From the NCBI GenBank assembly GCA_910586595.1, contig CAJUJB010000035.1:1-27840 (forward strand): DNA of 27,840 nucleotides. Reading direction: 5' to 3'. How positions within the stretch are numbered: the stretch's first letter is position 1; every line of letters begins with the position of its first letter. The position numbers and the translations under genes were made by a program. This DNA comes from an uncultured Muribaculaceae bacterium. Its GTDB lineage: Bacteria; Bacteroidota; Bacteroidia; Bacteroidales; Muribaculaceae. This document shows positions 23,052 through 27,840 of the stretch, one piece after another. The notes under the pieces are model-generated. The model made no database searches. It was given only the letters and a program-made list of their open reading frames with translations, and was not told the origin of the DNA.

Positions 23052-24343
23052 AAACTCTCAACGTGCTCCTTCTTGGCAGCGGTGGCCGTGAAGCCGCAAT
23101 CGCATGGAAATTAAGTCAAAGCCCCCGCATGGGCAAGTTCTTCATCGCTCCCGGCAATGCCGGCACCGGCAGTTTCGGCACAAATCTACAGCTGAAACCC
23201 ACCGACTTCGATGCTGTTTATGACGCAGTGCGCGCCCACGACATCGACCTTGTTGTGGTCGGTAATGAAGATCCGCTTGTCGAGGGTCTCCGCGAGGCGC
23301 TTGAGAATAAAGCTGCCGCCGACGGACGCGAGCTGCTTATCGTAGGCCCCGGGGCTGCTGGTGCAGCGCTGGAGGGATCGAAAGATTTTGCCAAGCACTT
23401 CATGCAGAAATACGATATCCCTACCGCACGTTACTGCACGTTTACAGCCGAAAATGTTGAAGAGGGCGACCGTTTCCTCGAGAGCCTTCAGGCACCTTAT
23501 GTGCTGAAGGCCGATGGTCTGGCAGCCGGTAAAGGTGTGCTTATCATCGACAACCTCGACGAAGCCAAGAAATCGCTCCGCGAGATGCTTGCAGGCCAGT
23601 TTGGCGCGGCATCTGCGAAGGTTGTCATAGAGGAATTCCTGTCGGGTATAGAATGCTCGGTATTTGTTCTTACCGATGGCAAGGGCGGCTACCTGGTTCT
23701 TCCTCCTGCCAAAGACTACAAGCGCGTAGGCGAAGGCGATACAGGCCTCAACACCGGCGGCATGGGCAGTGTATGTCCTCCCCCTATCGCCGATGATGCC
23801 TTCATGGCCAAAGTTGACGAGCGGATCATCCGTCGTACGCTCGATGGCCTGCTCAAAGAAGGCATCGACTACCGTGGCTTTATCTTCCTCGGCCTCATCC
23901 GCTGTGGCGACGAGCCTTTTGTAATTGAATATAACGTGCGCATGGGCGATCCGGAGACAGAATCGGTAATGCCCCGCATCGCTTCCGACCTTTTGCCTGT
24001 GCTTGAGGAAATAGGCCGTGGCGACCTCCATACCAAGCATCTCGACATCGATCCCCGCACTGCTGTGGCTGTCATGGCCGTGTCGGGTGGCTACCCTGAG
24101 GCCTACGAGAAAGGTAAGCCCATAAGCGGCAACCTTAGCCCCGAAGAGTCGATTGTATTCCATGCCGGTACACGCACCGGTGCCGACGGCACTATCGAGA
24201 CCGCCGGCGGACGCGTACTTGCCGCTGTCTCCTACGGCGACGGAATCGAGGATGCCGCAGCTCGCTCGTACAAGGCTCTTGAAGGCATCCGCTTCGACGG
24301 TATGTACTATCGTCGCGACATTGGTAAGGATCTCCTCCGCTGA
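23048..24343 (+). CDS. purD: Phosphoribosylamine-glycine ligase
   Basis: A 431-residue cytoplasmic enzyme of purine synthesis joining phosphoribosylamine and glycine with ATP to form glycinamide ribonucleotide. Seen: N-terminal domain with LLLGSGGREAAIAW (7-20) and APGNAGT, the ATP-grasp domain with PYVLKADGLAAGKGVLI and VVIEEFLSGIECSVFVLTDG, the family motif LPPAKDYKRVGEGDTGLNTGGMG, and the metal site EYNVRMGDPETE. The C-terminal domain (about 335-431) is intact. Length is normal. The start overlaps the methyltransferase stop (ATGA), and the stop overlaps the next start by one base, so this is a coupled operon. Confidence 0.96.
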   Translation: MKTLNVLLLGSGGREAAIAWKLSQSPRMGKFFIAPGNAGTGSFGTNLQLKPTDFDAVYDAVRAHDIDLVVVGNEDPLVEGLREALENKAAADGRELLIVGPGAAGAALEGSKDFAKHFMQKYDIPTARYCTFTAENVEEGDRFLESLQAPYVLKADGLAAGKGVLIIDNLDEAKKSLREMLAGQFGAASAKVVIEEFLSGIECSVFVLTDGKGGYLVLPPAKDYKRVGEGDTGLNTGGMGSVCPPPIADDAFMAKVDERIIRRTLDGLLKEGIDYRGFIFLGLIRCGDEPFVIEYNVRMGDPETESVMPRIASDLLPVLEEIGRGDLHTKHLDIDPRTAVAVMAVSGGYPEAYEKGKPISGNLSPEESIVFHAGTRTGADGTIETAGGRVLAAVSYGDGIEDAAARSYKALEGIRFDGMYYRRDIGKDLLR

Positions 24344-25326
24344 TGATCAAAGCCTCCATACTCACCCGTCTTGTCCACTCCCGCGCCTTTGGCCTGGGAG
24401 TGGCGGCTATTGTGGCTGTGGCGGCCTGCGTTTATTTCTTCGGGGGGTACTGCGTTCCTCTCACGGGCGATAATGGGCTTGCCCTGTGCTCGGCCAATGA
24501 ATGGCTTCCCTCGCCGTTGCTCGACTTTGCATCCGGCATGGCAGGCTGTGCGGCGACCATGCTGATAATGTACCTTCTCAACAAGGTATACAATGTGCTC
24601 AGGTCGATGAGCATGCTTAACCTGGCTCTTTTCGCCGCCATGCAGCTGGCTACGCCCGACCTGTTCACCCAGTTCTATACCGGCACGGTGATGGCGGCTG
24701 TTGTGCCGCTGTGTGTGATGCTGCTGTTCAGCTGTTTCCGTGAGCCACGGTCGACGCGGCACGTATTTCTCATATTCCTGCTGCTGTCGTTCTTTACGGC
24801 CACCCAATATAGCTTCGCGGTCTATACCATAGTGTTCTTCATCGGTTTAGGCCAGATGCGGATATTCAATCTCCGCTCGGTGGCGGCCGCCTTTCTGGGC
24901 CTTGTCACGCCGTGGTGGCTGTTGATCGGCTTCGGAGCCGTACACCCCGATGAGATTGCCCTCCCGGAATTTGTGAGCATCTTCTCAGTGATAAATCATG
25001 AGGATACACTGCTGCTGCTTATCACTCTGGGCGTGACGGCCTTCGCCATGCTGCTGTGCTTTGTGCTCAATCTTCTCAAGACCATTGCATATAACGCGCG
25101 GGCGAGGGCTTACAACGGCACCTTTACAGTACTTGCGCTTGTGACAGTGGCAGCCGCGTGCGCCGACTACCGCAATATCATAGCCTATGTGCCGATGCTG
25201 AATTTCTGCGCGGCCATGGAAATCACCCATTATTTCTCAACCCACAGGGCAGAGAAATCGTTTATCCCCATATTTGTACTTTTAGCGGCCTATGCGGCCA
25301 TCTTCGCATGCCAAACAGTAATATAA
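24343..25326 (+). CDS. Polytopic inner membrane protein, function unknown
   Basis: A 327-residue very hydrophobic protein with about eight predicted membrane segments and short loops. A conserved-looking first loop (FFGGYCVPLTGDNGLALCSANEWLPSP, about residues 33-58) precedes the second helix; other loops carry FREPRSTRH and NARARAYNG. No transporter or enzyme family is recognised. The start codon shares one base with the purD stop, and the 3' end overlaps pdxB by 19 bases, so it is translated as part of the purD-pdxB run. The tight coupling suggests an old conserved arrangement, but its role in purine or pyridoxal phosphate synthesis is not indicated by any motif. Confidence 0.8.
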   Translation: MIKASILTRLVHSRAFGLGVAAIVAVAACVYFFGGYCVPLTGDNGLALCSANEWLPSPLLDFASGMAGCAATMLIMYLLNKVYNVLRSMSMLNLALFAAMQLATPDLFTQFYTGTVMAAVVPLCVMLLFSCFREPRSTRHVFLIFLLLSFFTATQYSFAVYTIVFFIGLGQMRIFNLRSVAAAFLGLVTPWWLLIGFGAVHPDEIALPEFVSIFSVINHEDTLLLLITLGVTAFAMLLCFVLNLLKTIAYNARARAYNGTFTVLALVTVAAACADYRNIIAYVPMLNFCAAMEITHYFSTHRAEKSFIPIFVLLAAYAAIFACQTVI

Positions 25327-26330
25327 GACTTATCATAGAGAAGAACATCCCTTTTGTCAAGGGTTTGCTCGACCCCTATGCCACGGTGCGTTACCTCGCA
25401 CCCGAGGAAATAACCCCCAAGGCTGTCAGGGAAACCGATGGCTTGATGATACGTACCCGTACGATATGTGACCGCGAGCTGCTGGGCCGCTCTGAGGTGA
25501 AGATGATTGCAACGGCGACCATCGGCACCGATCATATCGACGAGGATTACTGCCGCTCACGCACCATTACCGTGACCAACGCGCCGGGATGCAATGCGCC
25601 TGCTGTGGCTCAATATGTCTTCGCCACACTTATGCAGGTCATCAACCGTCCGCTGTCGTCGTATACGATCGGTGTGGTAGGGCTTGGTCATGTGGGTGAG
25701 ATTGTGGCCCGCTGGGCGGAGGCTTTCGACATGAAGGTGCTGCGTTGCGACCCGCCCCGGCAGGAAGCCGAAGGGGGAGAGGGATGGTGCTCACTCGATG
25801 ATATAGCGCGCGAGGCCGATATAGTCACCTTCCATACTCCGCTTACCCGTGACGGTGATCATCCTACCTTCCATATGGCCGGTGAAGAGTTCTTCGGCAA
25901 GTTGCGCCGTAGCCCTATACTGATCAACAGTGCCCGTGGCGGCATTGTAGATACGCAGGCCCTCGTGGAGGCCAAGAAATACGGCAAGGTCGACCCGCTT
26001 ATCATCGACTGCTGGGAAGGTGAGCCAAGCATTGACGCAGGTCTGCTCGCCGTGACTTCCATAGCCACACCGCATATTGCAGGCTACTCGAAAGAGGGCA
26101 AGATACGCGCCTCTCAGATAGCCCTGGACGCGCTGACTACCTTCTTCATGATGCCCCGTGTCACTGTAGAGGCTCCTCTGCCACCGGCCGCGGCCAGAAG
26201 TGTGAGCAAGGACGAGATTCTCCGTTCATACGACCCGATGCCCGAGAGTGATGCCCTCAAGGCCCATCCAGAAAACTTCGAGGCCATACGCAATGCTTAT
26301 CCATTGCGCCATGAGGCCCGGGAAAGTTAG
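25308..26330 (+). CDS. pdxB: 4-phosphoerythronate dehydrogenase
   Basis: A 340-residue NAD-dependent D-2-hydroxyacid dehydrogenase of the pyridoxal 5'-phosphate pathway, oxidising 4-phosphoerythronate. I chose the ATG at 25308, which begins MPNSNIRLIIEKNIPFVKG; the longer reading frame upstream runs inside the membrane protein gene. Seen: ATIGTDHIDEDYC (70-82), NAPGCNAPAVAQYV (91-104), the nucleotide-binding GLGHVG (125-130), and the catalytic residues R210 (NSARGG), an acidic residue in DCWEGEP (234-240) and H256 (TPHIAGYSKEG). It is a little shorter than E. coli PdxB (378), with a reduced C-terminal dimerisation region. It overlaps the upstream membrane gene by 19 bases. Confidence 0.93.
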   Translation: MPNSNIRLIIEKNIPFVKGLLDPYATVRYLAPEEITPKAVRETDGLMIRTRTICDRELLGRSEVKMIATATIGTDHIDEDYCRSRTITVTNAPGCNAPAVAQYVFATLMQVINRPLSSYTIGVVGLGHVGEIVARWAEAFDMKVLRCDPPRQEAEGGEGWCSLDDIAREADIVTFHTPLTRDGDHPTFHMAGEEFFGKLRRSPILINSARGGIVDTQALVEAKKYGKVDPLIIDCWEGEPSIDAGLLAVTSIATPHIAGYSKEGKIRASQIALDALTTFFMMPRVTVEAPLPPAAARSVSKDEILRSYDPMPESDALKAHPENFEAIRNAYPLRHEARES

Positions 26331-26390
26331 GAAGACCATTATTTAACATTTAATAAATAGATTGATAAGGCTCTTTTGGTGTCAATTTAG

Positions 26391-26398
26391 TAATTTTG
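26391..26398 (+). promoter_or_regulatory. Probable -7 element of coaX, unusually close to the start codon
   Basis: TAATTTTG matches TAnnTTTG and ends only seven bases before the coaX ATG at 26406. Transcription would begin at or within a base or two of the start codon, so the mRNA may be leaderless. No convincing -33 element is present. The coaX start itself is fixed by the DRGNT motif at residues 8-12. Confidence 0.5.
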
Positions 26399-26405
26399 CC
26401 GCAAT

Positions 26406-27164
26406 ATGGACGTAAAACTCACCATCGACCGCGGCAACACGGCCATCAAGGCCGCGCTGTGGGATGGCGACGGCAACATAATTGCGGTCGCCAAGGGCGA
26501 TGATACTCTTCCCGCAGGACGTCTGGCCGAGAGCCTTCTTGCCCAGGCAGGTATTCCTGGAGGCCCGGAGGCATTCGCGGCGGCTGTCTATTGCTCGGTT
26601 GTGGCCAGCGACAGGGCTGATGATCTTTCGTCGCTTGAGCCTCTCTGCCGCCGTCTGACAGACCTCAACGCATCGACGCCCATGCCGCTGACGATCGACT
26701 ACCGTACTCCGGCAACTCTCGGGGCTGACCGCATTGCGGCTGCTTTGGGCGCGCTTGCCATAGCAGGCGACTCCCGGCCTCTGATGGTGTCAGACATCGG
26801 TACGGCGGTTACCTACGACTATGTAGCTCCGGGCCGCATATTCCGCGGCGGCAACATCGCCCCGGGTGTTGATCTGCGTCTGCGTGCCTTAGCGGCGTTT
26901 ACCGATGCCCTCCCTGCCGTCAGCGCCGATGCCGGAGAAATTCCCGTATGGGGAGGCACGACGGTGGAAGCCATGCGCAGCGGTGCTGTGCGCGGAGTCG
27001 CCGCCGAACTTGAGTATTACCATAAGGCCGCCGGGCCCGATACCCTCTCGGTTATCGCCGGAGGTTCTGCCCAGTTGCTCATCGACAGAAATCTTATCAC
27101 ATTCGACTATATTCACGACCCCTATTTAGTTCACAAGGGGCTTTACAGCATTATACAGAAATGA
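26406..27164 (+). CDS. coaX: Type III pantothenate kinase
   Basis: A 252-residue cytoplasmic kinase that phosphorylates pantothenate, the first step of coenzyme A synthesis. Seen: the N-terminal phosphate-binding DRGNT (8-12), GADR (106-109), the second nucleotide motif DIGTAVTYD (130-138), and GGNIAPG (148-154), all characteristic of CoaX and absent from type I and II enzymes. Length is normal. The preceding 75-base gap carries a promoter element. The stop overlaps the next gene's start by 4 bases. Confidence 0.95.
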   Translation: MDVKLTIDRGNTAIKAALWDGDGNIIAVAKGDDTLPAGRLAESLLAQAGIPGGPEAFAAAVYCSVVASDRADDLSSLEPLCRRLTDLNASTPMPLTIDYRTPATLGADRIAAALGALAIAGDSRPLMVSDIGTAVTYDYVAPGRIFRGGNIAPGVDLRLRALAAFTDALPAVSADAGEIPVWGGTTVEAMRSGAVRGVAAELEYYHKAAGPDTLSVIAGGSAQLLIDRNLITFDYIHDPYLVHKGLYSIIQK

Positions 27165-27840
27165 AAATCAGCAGGCTTACCGCGGCTTTCGCCCTTATCT
27201 TATCTGCCATATTGAGCGTGGCCGCGCAGAACGGCACCATGACTCCCTACTCGTCGTTCGGCTACGGTGTGCTCCGCGACGGAGCTACTTCAACGCAGCG
27301 CTCCATGGGTGGAGTAGGCTATGCGATGAATTCCGGACGTCAGATCAACTCCATGAACCCGGCATCTTACGCAGCCATCGACTCGCTCACCTTCCTTTTC
27401 GACATGGGCATTGACCTGACGAATCTCTGGCAGAGCGAAGTGATTGACGGCTCCAAGGTGAAGGAGTCGACTTTCGGCGGTGGTCTCGACTACGTGACTA
27501 TGCAATTCCCCCTTGGCCGCTACATGGGCGGTTCGGTCGGCCTTGTGCCTTATTCGTCGGTCGGCTATGCCTTCGGCAGCAAAATCGACAATGGTATTGA
27601 CGCCCGCCAGGGTTCAGGTAGCCTCAACGAGCTATATGTAGGTATCGCAGGCCGCCCCTTCAAGGGCTTCACGGTCGGTGCGAATATCTCTTATCTTTTC
27701 GGCACTATTCTCAACGAGACCTATGCGCAGCTCAGCTCGGCTCAGAGCGCAGTCTTCCAGCGTCAGATGATTGTGCGCGACTACCGTCTCAACTTCGGTA
27801 TCCAGTACTCATTCGCCCTCAACAAAGGCGACCGCATGAC
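27161..27840 (+). CDS. Outer membrane beta-barrel protein, 5' part only
   Basis: The first 226 codons of a gene running off the window. The signal peptide (MKISRLTAAFALILSAILSVAAQ) is followed by TPYSSFGYGVLRDG and SMGGVGYAMNSGRQINSMNPASYAAIDSLTFLFDMG, a pattern of FadL/OmpP1-like or related Bacteroidetes outer membrane proteins. Alternating hydrophobic strands with glycine-rich turns (GRYMGGSVGLVPYSSVGYAFG) support a barrel. In many Bacteroidetes such a gene follows coaX and precedes lipopolysaccharide-transport genes (recalled, unverified). The substrate is unknown and the 3' end is missing. The start codon overlaps the coaX stop by 4 bases. Confidence 0.82.
   Translation, partial: MKISRLTAAFALILSAILSVAAQNGTMTPYSSFGYGVLRDGATSTQRSMGGVGYAMNSGRQINSMNPASYAAIDSLTFLFDMGIDLTNLWQSEVIDGSKVKESTFGGGLDYVTMQFPLGRYMGGSVGLVPYSSVGYAFGSKIDNGIDARQGSGSLNELYVGIAGRPFKGFTVGANISYLFGTILNETYAQLSSAQSAVFQRQMIVRDYRLNFGIQYSFALNKGDRM

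Overview
The window looks like a chromosome segment of a gut Bacteroidales bacterium, most likely of the Muribaculaceae/Bacteroidaceae type. The grounds are Bacteroidetes-type promoters (TTTG, about 19-20 bases, then TAnnTTTG), surface lipoproteins with an acidic stretch after the lipobox cysteine, BspA-type leucine-rich repeats, and a BtuB/BtuG-style cobamide uptake locus. No rRNA, tRNA, CRISPR array or insertion sequence is visible.

Bases 1-7241 (minus strand) hold an inositol-lipid gene set. In transcription order it encodes an ATP-grasp protein, a PgpA-like phosphatase, a GtrA-family membrane protein, a canonical CDP-alcohol phosphatidyltransferase, an AUR1-like PAP2 enzyme, a lysophospholipid-type acyltransferase, a second and atypical CDP-alcohol phosphatidyltransferase, and a HAD hydrolase. 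After a 250-base gap with its own probable promoter comes inositol-3-phosphate synthase, cut by the window edge. Together these could make inositol phosphate, attach it to CDP-diacylglycerol, dephosphorylate the product and possibly move the phosphoinositol head group to ceramide.

Bases 7242-7690 are a control region with two back-to-back promoters and a cobalamin riboswitch that ends in an intrinsic terminator just before btuB. Bases 7691-21086 (plus strand) form one tightly packed cobamide-acquisition operon: BtuB (TonB-dependent transporter), BtuG (surface lipoprotein propeller), a second surface lipoprotein (BtuH candidate), a 314-residue secreted Trp/Tyr-rich protein, a 2074-residue mosaic protein, and a 577-residue secreted propeller protein. 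A strong hairpin terminator follows at 21109-21145. The mosaic protein combines the domain of the 314-residue protein, about 18 BspA-type leucine-rich repeats, Ig-like domains and a BtuG-like propeller in one chain. This is the most unusual object in the window.

Bases 21162-27840 are mostly housekeeping: a small convergent conserved protein, then a THUMP-type RNA methyltransferase, purD, a polytopic membrane protein and pdxB in an overlapping run. After a short promoter gap come coaX and a truncated outer-membrane-protein gene. All family assignments were made by reading motifs; no database search was run.
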